This document shows positions 1-12,338 of a DNA stretch of 64,000 nt, one piece after another. The first letter of the stretch is position 1; each line of letters opens with the position of its first letter. Origin of the DNA: Dryococelus australis (lineage: Eukaryota; Arthropoda; Insecta; Phasmatodea; Phasmatidae); assembly GCA_029891345.1 (NCBI GenBank), contig CM056998.1, forward strand, positions 174,292,239 to 174,356,238, written 5' to 3'. The notes beneath the pieces are model-generated. The model searched no databases. It was not told where the DNA came from and saw nothing but the letters and a program-made list of their open reading frames with translations. A program made the position numbers and the translations under genes.

Positions 1-809
1 GGTGTATACAGAGACTTTTTCAGTCGACCATGTGGTTATACGTGATATTGCCATAAAATATTCAAACACGAAAATTACCCTCAAATACATACATAAAAAT
101 AAAGCTCTTAAAATTGCATGTAGCAATTATGCAGAAGTTACACTGAAATGCGATAAACATAGGCAGATGGTGCCTGATTCAAAATGCACAGGTCGCGTGA
201 CCTCTCCGACATCTTTCTCCTCCTTCTCCTCGATTAACTTAAAAATGCCACAATGGCATAAGAATCAATAAAGCGGAAGCATAATGCTGAGGAAAATGTC
301 TGGCAAATATGTACACAAGTAAAGGTTAACTGGAAACCTAAATCAGTGAACAAAATTTGTAGTGCGCACGAGATAGTGTCTTAGCTCGCTACCTCTTCTC
401 GACAGACTGTTCAGATACAAGCGTCGCACAGACCTACCATGGCCGCCTACGGGGTTCACATAAGTGAAAGTGCTATGTACGCCGAGTGAAATATTTTATA
501 TTGAAAATCAAATGGCACAAATTAAATTAATTATTGTTTTGCATCTCTATAATTTTCTTATGAATTTCAATATTATTTTTATGTTTCTTTGTGATGACAT
601 TCATGCCGGAATATTAAGTGTTCTTAATCTCGGTGCCTCGGGCACTTTGAATATTCATAACCAAACATTTAAAATAAGTACAAACACTTTAAAACATTTT
701 AAGACATATTAAACACTGTAAAGACAATATAACACATTTTACCCTGAAATTAACATTTATAGGAAAGTTCAAAATTGTCAGCCTCTTTGTGCACGTGCAG
801 AACACATGA
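1..809. other. Intergenic sequence, no gene seen
   Basis: Two short open frames (about 80-90 codons) occur here, but they have low-complexity AT-rich composition, no recognisable domain and no splice context. I see no RNA gene or element end. The stretch is best left as anonymous non-coding DNA. Confidence 0.6.
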
Positions 810-1680
810 CACGTGTGTGCCGTCATGGGCTCTTGCGCCGCTGGCTGTTAGCCGGCGTCAATTTATATGCCAGTAGTAAAATTTGTCAAAGTATCATTGC
901 CTATGGGTTGGCTGGCGTATTTTTAAAGAATTTTTTTTCGATGCACCCTGGCTCGCATGTAGAATTGTACTTTAGTAAAGTTTGATGCCATTACAATTAG
1001 CCACTTGTCATGCACTTGTATGAACAATGAAGGTCATAATTTTTGTCCATGTGGGACAGTATGAAACCACTTTCTAAAGAATTAAGTTGCAACGTGCCCT
1101 GGCATGCATATAGATTTTGGACATTAGTAATTTTCAAAATAATCTCTGTTAAAGTATGATGCCATTAAAATTAGCCACATGTCATGTATACGTGTATGAA
1201 AAATAATGATCAAAAGTTTTGTCCATATGGGATATTATAAAAACCTTTTAAATATTTTCAAAGTTGTCAGGTGCGCAGGCGCACATAGAAATACATTGAC
1301 TTCAGCAAATTTAAAGATAGTGCACATTAAGCTTGAGAATATTAAAATTCAGCCATATGTCATGGCGCATATGTATATTTATTTTTCCCATTGTAATTTT
1401 GGAATAAAATAATAATGTAATTTGTAATTTTCGGAGAGAGCAAAGTTGCAATGCATCATGGTGCCCATATACCTGAATTTTATGAAAGGGAATTTTGGTC
1501 AGATTCCTTTTAGCCTAAAGTTGCCCACGTGTTGTGATAATGAATTTTAGAAAAAAATATAGTTTACATGCTTTTGTATTTTTTGTATTATGGTATTGTG
1601 AATAATGTTTACCATATATTTTGAACAAAGTAAATGAATCCAAGTCAAATGTTGTTTTTCCTTATTTCAGTATATTATTG
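810..1680 (+). repeat. Diverged tandem repeat, ~175-bp unit, about 4-5 copies
   Basis: An anchor of the form GATGCCATTA-AATTAGCCAC-TGTCATG starts at 984, recurs at 1158 and again in decayed form near 1334, giving a spacing of about 174-176 bp. A second anchor (TAAAGAATT followed by a G-CCCTGG-TGCAT phrase) is found near 930 and 1075, and a worn unit seems to continue to about 1680. Copies are strongly diverged, so the array is old. The unit length is near that of many insect satellites. No coding capacity is seen. Confidence 0.6.
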
Positions 1681-1784
1681 AGGACAAGTTTGCAGGTTTA
1701 CACTTCTTTGAAGTTTGCATTGAGAAAGTTTTTCAAATATATAGTTGTTCTTTGCCACATCCTTGGGATAAGGGCGTCACAATC

Positions 1785-1880
1785 TTTGAATAATGTTTAG
1801 CTAATAAACCTAAAAATTAGAATTTTAGAATTAGTATTATTGTAAATAATACATTAAAAAACATTTCACCTAAACTCGTT
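1785..1880 (+). repeat. Dispersed repeat copy (partner near 17315-17410)
   Basis: The sequence around TTTAGCTAATAA, AATTTTAGAA, a TA-rich stretch and then CCTAAACT matches, with many substitutions, a stretch at about 17315-17410 in the same orientation. The family is unnamed. Borders are approximate because both copies fade into AT-rich DNA. Confidence 0.4.
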
Positions 1881-2195
1881 TAAATAGGGCAGCGTAACGT
1901 TTAAACTGGTAACTGGCAAGACCGCTGTTGTGATGTCATGGACTGCTGACACACACGTGGCATACTAACATTGCTCACTATCGCTTACAGCACTTTCCCT
2001 AACAGCTGTTACCTGCACCGATGCTAAGTGAGTAAATTTACTAGCAAGTCTGAACACATGCAATGGCAATAAAGTCTAGAATATTACTGATAACTAATAC
2101 TGAATTTAAGTTAATTGAACATACTTGCAGAGAAAGAAAATTAATGTACAACTTGGATATTGCTGGTCTACTATGCCTAAATGCACTGTGGTTGC

Positions 2196-2275
2196 GTGAA
2201 GCTTAGTTGTTAGGTAGGACTTGTCGTCTCATTGAAAGCAATATCATTAGAGATGAAACCATAAACATATTGTAC
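2196..2275 (-). repeat. SINE tail fragment
   Basis: This segment is the reverse complement of the 3' half of the SINE at 28300-28505: both carry the GTAGGACTTGTCG phrase and the AAAGCAATATCATTAGAG phrase. Only the tail is present here; no B box is included. Similarity is high enough to call the same family, which makes this family dispersed in the genome. Confidence 0.6.
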
Positions 2276-2339
2276 CGTTCCCCTTCCACCTGTCTCTCTC
2301 TTCTCTAGAATTACAGCCGTAACATAACCCAGACTGTTC

Positions 2340-3830
2340 ACAATAGTGTCACACTTCAAGAAACTGGAAAGGTTTTTCGTGGCATGTATTGTGGGACCTA
2401 AGTGACTTTACGAAACAAGTAGTGAAGCATCACCAGGCCAGTACGACTCGCAAATACCAGAAACCAGCCGGACGTCGAGAACGAACCGGCTACCGGACTT
2501 TGGGGAGGTCCGAAATAACCTCGTGGTGCCCAAGCACTCCAATCAATATGTCAGACGCCGAGCTGAGTCAGAACTACTCCCAAGAGGCCCCCATGGCCGA
2601 AACCTGCGAAAACCAGTGTTATATAGACACATGCCGCCACACTTGCATAGGCTGGCGAGAAGAGCGTGTAACGTGACTGGGATTAGTCTATCACTGTTAA
2701 GTGTGTCGACGTGCTGCAGAATATCAACCCAATAACCCAGGACACCGAATTAGTCCAGTACTCACCCAAGGCGCCAGCGAGCCACAATTACTCGAGTTCG
2801 CTAGACGTCAACACGAGGACCCGATCACCTTTACCCAGGAGTGTAAAAAATAATTCTGGAAACATGGAGTGCCAAGCAAGAAATGAGTGGCTAGAACCCA
2901 TAAGCAACTCGGTGGCCGTGCCATTGAGTGGTGGAAAAATTGTGGGGAATTCATAACAGAGTGGGGGCAGCTATGCACGCATCTATCCACGCAGTTCTCC
3001 AGCGAAAAGGTCATAGCCCGTATCACCATGGAGTTCTATGGACGAACTCAGCACTCAAGAGGAAGTGGCTGAAATAATCATCTGGCAAAAAGTCCAGCTG
3101 TACCGGAGAATTTACCTACCATAAACCGAGGAAGTTGTGTTTGTAATATCACTCGCATGCTTCTACCAAGATTGTGTAATTTCCTCCAAATCTCAAAGCC
3201 GCAGACAGTCAAGGAATCAGTAGAACGGGCCTGTGAGTCTGGAAGGTATTTTAATGCGCAGGCAGCACTCGACAAACCCCGGGGCAGTAAGACAGCTGAG
3301 CCCGAAAAGCAAACAGAAAGAAAAGGAAACATGCCTCCTCCTCCACCTCCACACAAGTGCTGGTTCTGCCCTGATCTGCATTTTAACCAGGACTGACCTG
3401 TCAGGCTGGCAAGGGGCAGGCGGGGGAGAGAGACACAGCAGGGGCGCCAGCCCCTCTCCGTGCCAGGAAAGCTACAAACAAATTAGCCAGGCGGGAAATG
3501 CCGTAACAGGGGTGAGGAACAGGCCAAGCCGCCACTACTGAGATCAAAGGTCCCATCCTCCAAAGATTAAAAGAAGAAAACGAACACCTAGAAGCACCAC
3601 ATATTGAAGTGGAAATTAATGGCAAAAGATACTCGCACTGTTAGACTCTGCCTAGAAAGGAAACTTTGTGTGGAGTGATGTTCTGATGCCACAACAAAGG
3701 GCATCACTTCGTCTACAAAAACTTATGCAGTCCACTTTTGTTGTATAGTAAACACATGTATCGATAAACCCTATCCACAGTTAATTTTCAGTGGTCCTGG
3801 CGAAATTCCTATATAAATAATGATAAAACT
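2340..3830 (+). mobile_element. Ty3/gypsy retroelement fossil: gag to protease fragment
   Basis: The + strand shows pieces of a capsid-type gag followed by a CCHC zinc knuckle of the form CWFCPDLHF near 3357 and then the beginning of a protease-like region near 3610-3660 (residues HIEVEINGKRY). The same zinc knuckle wording occurs on the minus strand near 45730, so the two fragments belong to one family. No LTR, reverse transcriptase or integrase is visible. It is a broken fossil with several breaks. Borders are approximate. Confidence 0.6.
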
Positions 3831-3989
3831 AACCACTTGTATCGTTTAGCGGATATTGCGTCAATCAAGTATATTTCAGGTCCCATCAACTAATATTTCC
3901 CACAACTATCATTTTTAAGTAGGTTGTTTGTGCAAACATCTAGTAACTTCATGTGAAATACGTCACGCGCGCCGTCGTTTATCACTGCT

Positions 3990-4260
3990 CTGTGATGCTT
4001 TGTCTTCCCAAAATGTCTGGCTTGCTACTTCCCCTTACACGCTTGACGAGAGAGGAAATGGTTACCTAGCAGACAGCGTGGTGACCTAGTAACCTCTTGC
4101 TCGCCCTTCTTTCTGTCTTTCTTAGCCCCACACCTTCCTTCCTCCCTTTACTTGTCTTCGAGAGGGGAAGCTGTTGTCTAGCAAAAGATAAAGCAAGTCC
4201 TTTCTGTCTCTCTGCTGTCCGCACTTGCCTTCACCCGGGGCCACAGGGCAAATGTGTGCC
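3990..4260 (+). repeat. Dispersed repeat copy (inverted partner at 18720-18990)
   Basis: Phrases such as GACGAGAG-GGAA, GGTTACCTAGCA and GGGAAGCTGTTGTCTAGCAAAA occur in the same order as in the reverse complement of 18720-18990. The two copies are roughly equal in length and clearly diverged. Terminal repeats were not identified. A non-autonomous DNA transposon or an LTR remnant are both possible. Confidence 0.5.
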
Positions 4261-4860
4261 TGGCCAACGTAGCAATTTTATCAATTTTATTAAGGTCATC
4301 CGTCGCTCAAAATAGTTACACCTATCATCTTTAGTATTTCAAAGCAGATGTTTTCACCTGAAAATGTTACACAATACATTTTAACGAGGAAAATTATTTG
4401 TAAGGATATTTTCTTTCTTTGATTAAAGGTAGTTTTTTTTCAGTAAGGTTGGTATTTCATTGTGTCTACCATAAAACTAACATGTTGTTAAAACGTAATA
4501 TTAATTTAACTGTAAAAGCAGCATCATCGTGAATAAAATTATATGCCCAGAAGCATATACGGACCCCCTTGTCACTAAAAATTGTTTGAACACCGTGCAA
4601 CTTGTATTACCAAGCGTAAAGAATTTATATTAATTAATTTCAATAGACATTCATCTTTTGAATAAACTGATCAAATGTAAGGGTCTGTGAGTCACGTTTA
4701 TTCGTTTAATAATGGGTAAATACCACGCCTGAGTGCAGTGTAACTCGCGACAGGGAAAATAAGAGGATGTGGTTTTGGATGATTAATTTTAAAGACAGTG
4801 AAGAAATAACTTTTGAACACTTTTTTTTTTTTTTAATTACAAATTTTTTACAGTGAAATA

Positions 4861-4885
4861 CAGTAAAGCTTCACTACAACAAACT
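4861..4885 (+). repeat. Left terminal inverted repeat of the Tigger-like element
   Basis: It begins CAGTAAAGCTTCACTACAAC and continues with AAACT. It pairs with the reverse complement of 12314-12338, matching fully in the first 8 and last 11 positions, with mismatches between. A TA dinucleotide precedes it. Confidence 0.8.
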
Positions 4886-5279
4886 CCAGGGGACCCTAAT
4901 TACCACTTGTTTGTTATAATGAAGTTCTTTATACTGAAATCAAGAATTTTAGGCATTGTTATTTGTTTCATCAACAAACCACGTGGAATCAGGTGTACAT
5001 ATTTTAAAAATGCCAGTTGTGTTATTGTAGGCTATATGAAATTTGTATGTACATAAACATACTGCAACACTCCTGTTTCCTAAATTTATACAAAATGCAA
5101 TCTTTCTCACTTGGTCTACTCATAAACACTTTACCTTATAGGAAGGAATGGGGCGCTTTTGGGGGAATAGTTTTATCTGTAGATAAATGAGAAAAAAGGT
5201 ATATAAAAATATATAAATTTAATAAGACGAGGTTAAACATAAAAAACAATACATTTACTCTTACACAACAATGAATGGA

Positions 5280-5694
5280 CAGTTAGTTACGTACTTCAAT
5301 ATACAAGACAACTAATCAACAATATCAAATATACGCAGCTAATTCCCTAACCTTGCCGTTAAATTGATTACGGGAGAGAATGTGGACGATGGCTCGTATT
5401 GAGTTATTACGACCTACCGCAAACGTGTTTATGCTCACCCAAGGTCTATTGCTGATTGGTATCAGAGCTCCCCTGGGCCTAAGGTTTCCTGTTGTCGTCT
5501 GCTTCAGCCTCAATATCTCGCTCACTAATGCACTGCGTCGAGTCTCATTGCCGTCTGGTGGGAAGGGGTGTACCGTCATGCGGGTACGCTTTTATAGCTG
5601 GGCAAACTGGCACATTTGACAAACAATTGCACCCGGCCACAAGCTATACCCCGCACGACCTAAGGTGGTGTAGTGCCACCAGGTTGTCGCTACA
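5280..5694 (-). repeat. Probable 3' LTR of the nested retroelement
   Basis: On the minus strand a purine-rich tract (GGGGGGTGGGGG) is followed by TGTAGCGAC at 5694, a typical LTR start. About 100 bp further in is TATAAAAGCG (5588-5597), a promoter-like TATA box. The far border is uncertain, because no second LTR is available for comparison. Confidence 0.5.
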
Positions 5695-6833
5695 CTAACC
5701 CCCACCCCCCAATTTGAGATAACAGCCGTCCTGGCTGATGAAGGGAAAGTAGATGTAGAAGAGATAGCATGGGGTGAGTGAGAGAGGCACAAGTATTCTG
5801 GGGGACATGGGGGGGGGAGGGTGAAATTGCCTTAACAGTTTCTGTTGTGAGGTCGATTGCGATGGGGGGAAATGGCGGTTGAAGACTGCTGAAATGATTG
5901 TGAAATTGATATGGGACAGACTTGACGTAATAAATATGCCATTGAGAATGAACACTGATTAGCGGCACTTGCAATTTAATTACTAACTGCTGCTCTGAAA
6001 AGGAACACTTAGCGAATTCTAGAGAATAATACTTATATAGTTCCTGGGTGGTGATACTGAGCGTAAGATTGATTTTTCGAAGCTGTTCCTGCAATACTGT
6101 GAGGTCGTGAGTGAGTTGGGTTTTGTTTACTGCTCCAAGAGGCAGTTTATGTAGTTGGCATGAGTGGATGAATGTTTCAATGGAATGTTAGAGGATTAGG
6201 TTGTTGACGAGTTGCAACATACTTGTTACGAGCAAAGGAACTTGTGTTTCCAAGGAACGCACACTATTAAACACATTTTGTTGAGATTTGAACACATTGG
6301 TGATTTCATTAATGACCTTAGAGAGGGAGTTAATTATAGATTGAACTTTATGTGTAATATCATTTACATTGTTAAATGAAACTTTCAAGGCTTTGCGTGT
6401 ATTATGGATGTTGGCATTAAGGTCCTGGATATTCTGGTCCAGGCTTAAGTTGTTCTGTGTTTGTTTGTCAGGAAGTTGCAACACCAACTCCCGACATCCC
6501 CTATGACTTGAATACAGCGCGTAGTGCAGTGTGGAATTCCCTGAGGACGATTACCTGCATGTAATTGGAAAAGATTTTCACATTCGTACATGTTGTGTTG
6601 TGATCAGCACATGCACTGTGAAGGAATTGGTCCAGCTCCTCAGGTGGGGAGGGAAATTGGAGCTGGAGTTTGTATACCAGTGGTATACTGGTTTCATATA
6701 GCACGTTGGGCACTGTAGTGACATAATAAAGGCGTGCATGCAAAACGTCGGCTGTGTGGAGAGACCAGCTGTAGAAACAAAAGAACAGAAACACAAGGTC
6801 GGTACGGCGATGTGGGTGGAGAGAGCACCCCAT
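5690..6833 (-). pseudogene. Envelope-like region of the nested retroelement (fossil)
   Basis: Downstream of integrase and upstream of the polypurine tract, open pieces include a hydrophobic stretch near the start (LVFLFFCFYSWSL), several N-x-S/T sites and a long heptad-type segment (6188-6487) rich in Leu, Ile, Val and Asn at coiled-coil spacing. Position and texture fit an envelope glycoprotein. No close relative is recognised by eye. It is broken. Confidence 0.5.
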
Positions 6834-7292
6834 CCCCTGAAAGTAGAATCATTTGTGCTGGTCATTGCCCCGGCAACGCTAGGCGCCTGCACAGAACGGC
6901 TCCGCCCATGCGCAGTGCAGCCAACCTCGGCGGGCGGCGTGATGGACATTGCAACGGTGCTGCGTGACTTCAAGAGACGGGAAGTAGTGGTAGGCCTGGA
7001 CCCCTTCCACTGGTAGGGCGAGAGGCAGTCTGTCTATTGCACGCTGGGAGGCAGGAATGCAACGGTGAACCCACGATGTGGACTGTGTTGGCTGTGAACT
7101 GCACATACTGAGCTGGAGCACTGTCAGCATGCCCCAATTGCTGTACGCATAAATTCCCCGGCAGTGAAGAAGAGACACTCATGGCTTGAAATGTTGTGCA
7201 GGGAAGTAACATTACACACTGTAACACATTTTCAAGGAGACATTAGACACAGCACAAACAAAATTGAAGCACACGGACAACAGAGTAGTAAA

Positions 7293-8347
7293 TTAACGTG
7301 TATAAGGTAACTTTGTGTGCCTAGTACAAATTGTATCACATTTCGGGATGCCAGATCTATTTTTCTGTATTGGAACAGTTGATTCGCCTAGGATATCTGT
7401 GATGCGATGAGGGCCGCGGAAGTGATGGGTAAGGACCTTATGTCTACCACGGGGGTGCACCCAGACATAGTCGTTAACTCGTAAGGTGTTTTTCCTATGT
7501 GTTTTATCAAATTGGGTTTTCTGAAGGCTCTGAGCCTGAATTAAATTACGCCTGGCAGTTGTTTCACAAGTGGCCGGGAGTTGCTCACACCAATTATGCC
7601 CCTGCTCGGAAAACTTAGTGTCTACTACCTGGGCAGGGAGGACTGCTTCTTTCCCATGAAGCAAATAGAAGGGGACGTAAACTTAGTAGAGCTATTAATG
7701 CTAGTATTGTGGTTGAACGGAATGAACGGAACGTACAAATCCCAGTTTAATTGGTCCGCACTCGCACAAGCTGTAAGCTGTTCCCCAATGGAGCGATTAT
7801 TACTTTAGACTAAACCGTTGCAACGAGGGTTGAATGCCGGGGTAGTTAGTTTTTTGAAACCAAGTGACTTGAGGTTGGTAATAAGTTCATTCAGAAAACT
7901 TGTTCCCCTATCTGTAAGGATTTGTTCTGGGCATCCGAACTGCAATATTACTTTTTTTATAAATTCATCACAGGTGGCTGTATCAATAGACTGAACTGGT
8001 TTTGCAACAACATAGCGGGTGTTGTATTCTGTCATGACCAAAATATACTAATTTTTACGGACTGTAGCAGGTAAGGACCCTTTCGCATCCAGAGCCCATG
8101 TTTTCCTAAGCGGCTGTGGCAGCATTGGGGTTAACTGACCCATGGGTTGTGAGGTTATGGCTTTAATTTTCTGCCATTCAGGGCAGGATTGAACATACTT
8201 CTTAACATCAGCGGCCATTGTGTTCCAGAAATAAGATTGTTTAATTTTCTGCAAGGTTTTGAGTACACCAAAGTGACCCTCCTCCCCCGCCTCCAAATAT
8301 GGCAACATGATGGGCCTGGATGACTTCGGGAACATTTCAGTTTGCAA
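7293..8347 (-). pseudogene. Integrase remnants of the nested retroelement (fossil)
   Basis: The zinc-binding segment (GHFGVLKTLQKIKQSYFW, near 8250), the catalytic core segment (FGCPEQILTDRGTSFLN, near 7900) and the C-terminal segment (VNDYVWVHPRGR, near 7450) appear in the expected order on the minus strand. These are hallmarks of Ty3/gypsy integrase, which joins the DNA copy to the host chromosome. The gene is broken. Confidence 0.75.
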
Positions 8348-8589
8348 ATATGGGGGTCATTGTTGTATTTACTGATGAAGGGAGAAGTAGGAACAGTGAT
8401 AGGGCACAAGTAAAAAGTGGATTCATCATTAATGTGGATGTATTCTTCTTCGTGAGTATAGACGGGGAGAAAGTGTATGATGTCAGAAAGACGAACAACA
8501 AGAATTGTGCATTTTCGATTGCAGCTACCTTGTCGGGGTCTGTGGACATGCCTTGGGGTGTGATGATGTGACCTAAAACTTAGTTTGTT

Positions 8590-9110
8590 GGACGAACGAA
8601 CACTTTTTGGTATTGACTTTAACATTGAATTGGCGTAATCTTTTGAAGACTTTATCGATATTAGTGATATGTTCCTCTAAGGTACTACCTAGTATAAAAT
8701 TATCGTCAATATAGGTGATTGCCGCAGTCCATCTCAGGGGGCCTAAAAAAGTTTGTTGATGAACATTTGAAAATATTGGGGTGAGTTGCTTAGGCCCATT
8801 GGCATTCTTCGATATTCAAATAATCCCACCCCCATCTTTACTAAAAGCAGATTTGTGACGAGCCTGAGGTCGAACAGGTATGCTATAAAATCCTGAAAAT
8901 AAGTCAAGGCTTGTGATGAAAGGGAAATTTTGTAAAGCATTTAAAACGTCCTCAGTTGGTGATAGAGGATATTGCACCCTAGTAAGATGATGGTTAAGTT
9001 TTTGAAAATAGAAGGCCGCTACTTTTTTAGAAATGTTCTAGAGAATGGTAATCGGGAATGTCTGTAATGGTAGAAACAAATGGGATTTCAGTACTCTTAT
9101 TTTCATCCAT
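8590..9110 (-). pseudogene. Reverse transcriptase remnant of the nested retroelement (fossil)
   Basis: The motif FEYRRMPMGLSNSPQYFQ near 8770-8820 corresponds to the conserved RT block ending in MPFGLxNAPxxFQ, and a YIDD-type segment follows near 8690-8715. The order and orientation agree with the integrase remnants. The gene is broken. Confidence 0.7.
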
Positions 9111-9381
9111 TAATAATACCTGTAAAACCTTCAGCGTCAATGTTGCAAAACACCACACCACCCCAAAACACACTGCTGATATAAACTAAAATGTTTAAGC
9201 ACATTCACTTATCAAAGTTACGTATGTAAATGAAACCATTTGAAAACAATACTGCAGAAAACAAAATGTTTTAAGAACAAAACATGACACTTAAATTGAT
9301 TTAAACTTTAGAAAAGAACTCCTTGATGGATGTCTGCTTATTTATGTACCTAAGTTCTTTAGCAACATCCCGGGGCGGTTG

Positions 9382-9410
<29 letters not shown>

Positions 9411-9415
<5 letters not shown>

Positions 9416-10842
9416 CTAATGCCTTGCAGATTTCTTCCTGTTGAGGATGGTTGATCTCGTTTTCCTCTTTGTCATCACTGCTAGCCTGAGTGTTCTCTGC
9501 AGGTATCTCGTCCATGATAGGAGAGCAAGTGGATTCCTGATTATCCATTGATGCAAAATCACTGAATGAGGTTTCATTAATATCTAATTTTTTCTTCACT
9601 TCTACCCAGGCAGCTTCACACTCCTCTTCTTCTTTGGTTTATTCAACTTCCTGTGTGTTTACTGGAAACTCTGCCTTGGCAAAACAATTTGCAACTGTGA
9701 CTTGTGTGATTATGTTCCATGCTAACACATGCCTGTGCACCAATTCCACCAGTTGCTTCTTGTAGTCCCTTTTGACCTGTGCTATAATCCCTTGATCTAG
9801 TGGCTGGAGGATACTGGTGCAGTTTGAATGTTTTTCAGTGCTGATGTCTTAGCATTATGAACAGGACAGTGATCTATAACCAGCAAAATTTTCTGTTTTG
9901 GAACCCCCATTCTACAGTCAAAACTTTGGAGCCATTCTTGAAATAATGACAATGTCATCCATGTACTCGTGTTGGCTTTGTTTTTGCAGGGAAGATATTT
10001 CACATTTTTAAAAGTCTGGGTTTTGAAAACTTCCCAATCACTATTGGTTCTGTTTTTTCAGAACCATCACTATTAACACAAAACAGAACAGTAAACTGCT
10101 CTTTACTTTTCTTGCCTCCATGATAGGTTCGACATTTTACCTCAAACGTTCTGTCTGGGAGAAGATTGTACAAACTCCAGCTTCATCACAATTAAAAAAT
10201 TTTTTTCTTCTTCTTTTCTTCCCATATACAAAATAAGGGACTCAAGATTTTCCTGCCATTTGTCCTGAACCACAGGATTATAGGCAATTCACAGTAAAAT
10301 GAACACTTTTTGAAGCTGTTTCATCAGACATAATAACCAATAAATACATTTCATTGTGGCCTCGGACTCTTGGTTTTGGGTATGGTGAATGTATACACTG
10401 TGTTAATTACTCACATGGCAGGGTTTACATTAACAAGTGGTGGAAGGATATAAATTCGGTGAAACAAAAAAGTAACTAGGGATTCAAAAGTGCCCACTTT
10501 ACCGTGAATGGCCAATAACAGCGTTAGCTTCTCCACATATTTTCAGAGTGCTTAAATTGTGCCTTGTCTTGAACCTATGCAGCCAACCACTAGAGACCTG
10601 GAAGTTTTCAATGTCGAATTTAAGGGCTTCCTCTCGCGGCTTCTCCTGAAAAACATTCCTGCCAACTGGTAAATTTTATTTCCTGTAATGCATCAGCCAG
10701 CCAAATAATTTCTTCTCCAGTTCTTTTATAAGATGAAGGGTGTACACGTTTACGTTCGGGGAGCAAAAAAATTTTCTTCTCTATTTCGGTGCGTTGGGTC
10801 AATATCGGCGAAAGCGTGGATTTCGCTATTCCAAATTCATTA
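9411..10842 (-). pseudogene. Tigger-like transposase pseudogene
   Basis: Read right to left, the product shows the end of a CENP-B-type helix-turn-helix (NEFGIAKSTLSPI, 10842-10805), the linker with [10 protein letters not shown]-type wording near 10520, a first catalytic Asp in NCDEAGVCTIFS near 10170-10190, a second in LLVIDHCPVHNAKT near 9870-9905, and the TSILQPLDQGIIAQVKRDYK block near 9770-9810. This is the DDE order of Tigger/pogo transposases, which cut and paste DNA at TA. An acidic tail (DDKEENE) ends at the stop near 9409. The frame is interrupted by several stops and shifts between 10620 and 9600. The first helix of the DNA-binding domain is missing where the palindrome begins. 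Confidence 0.8.
10427..10842 (-). repeat. Left arm of a 416-bp near-perfect inverted repeat
   Basis: The reverse complement of this arm matches 10934-11349 base for base except for two substitutions that I can find (in the GATATTGACC and AAGGCACAAT phrases), about 99.5% identity. It covers the N-terminal part of the Tigger transposase gene. Arm lengths are identical. Confidence 0.9.
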
Positions 10843-10875
10843 TATATATATATATATATATATCGTGGATTTCGC

Positions 10876-10933
<58 letters not shown>
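10843..10933. repeat. Microsatellite spacer of the inverted repeat
   Basis: A (TA)n run of about 20 bp, then the 17-base phrase CGTGGATTTCGCTATAT (a short echo of the inner arm sequence), then about 54 bp of (TG)n. The echo means the inner arm end was copied a second time within the spacer. Confidence 0.85.
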
Positions 10934-11593
<660 letters not shown>

Positions 11594-12313
11594 ACCTCGT
11601 ATCTACTGCTTTTAAGATTGCCAGTTTAGTTTTTAGGCTGATTGTCTTTCATTATTTTGGCAGAATTTTTCAATGAAGCGTAACCAAAAATTATTTTACA
11701 ATTTACCAACGAAAACTAAATGTAATAATCATCGCAGCAAACATGGAAGTACACAAACACAATGTTTACATACTGTACGATGTATCTCGTAGAAAACACC
11801 AATACTATAGGTTGACGTAAAACTTTTGTTAGACATAGATTGAAGCCTGTGTTACGATGCAGCACTAGGCACTAAGCTGCAAGCGTTTTCTTTACCGCAC
11901 CACCTTGCACTGTAGTCGCATCAGCTGCTGCTAGTGTACTTCTCCACTGAACCACCATCAAGCACTAGTTGTCACATCAGCCAACACAAAAACTTGTCAC
12001 CAAACTACCTCACCAAAGAATTGTATCATCTATGAGAATACCAGTTGAATTGTTTTTGTTTTCACTACATATTTTTCCATGATGTTTGTGGATGCAAAAA
12101 GTTAATTTAATTTCTGTGGGGAAAAAAGTTATTACCCAAATATATTATGATTCTTGAAGTGCAAAAGCTGTTCGTTAATGTCAATATTTTATAAATTGTC
12201 CGTAAATTGTAAGTGAAAAATTTGTACTACTGAAATTTATTTACATGTAAAAGTATAGCATTTTGCCAGAACCAAATGGTTCGTTCGTAGTAATGAAATT
12301 TTCTTTGTAATGA

Positions 12314-12338
12314 AGTTTGTTGTATTGGTACTTTACTG
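12314..12338 (-). repeat. Right terminal inverted repeat of the Tigger-like element
   Basis: Read on the minus strand this begins CAGTAAAGTACCAATACAAC. It is followed on the + strand by TA at 12339-12340, completing the target duplication. Confidence 0.8.

Larger units (their letters stand above)
5280..9110 (-). mobile_element. Envelope-bearing Ty3/gypsy (errantivirus-like) fossil inside Tigger
   Basis: Reading right to left, this stretch carries a reverse transcriptase part (about 8590-9110), integrase parts (7293-8347), an envelope-like region (5690-6833), a polypurine tract (5699-5716) and the start of an LTR with a TATA box. This order is that of insect envelope-bearing Ty3/gypsy elements. 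It is incomplete and broken in several places, and no matching LTR was found at the other end. It lies entirely within the Tigger-like transposon, so it arrived after that element. Confidence 0.7.
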
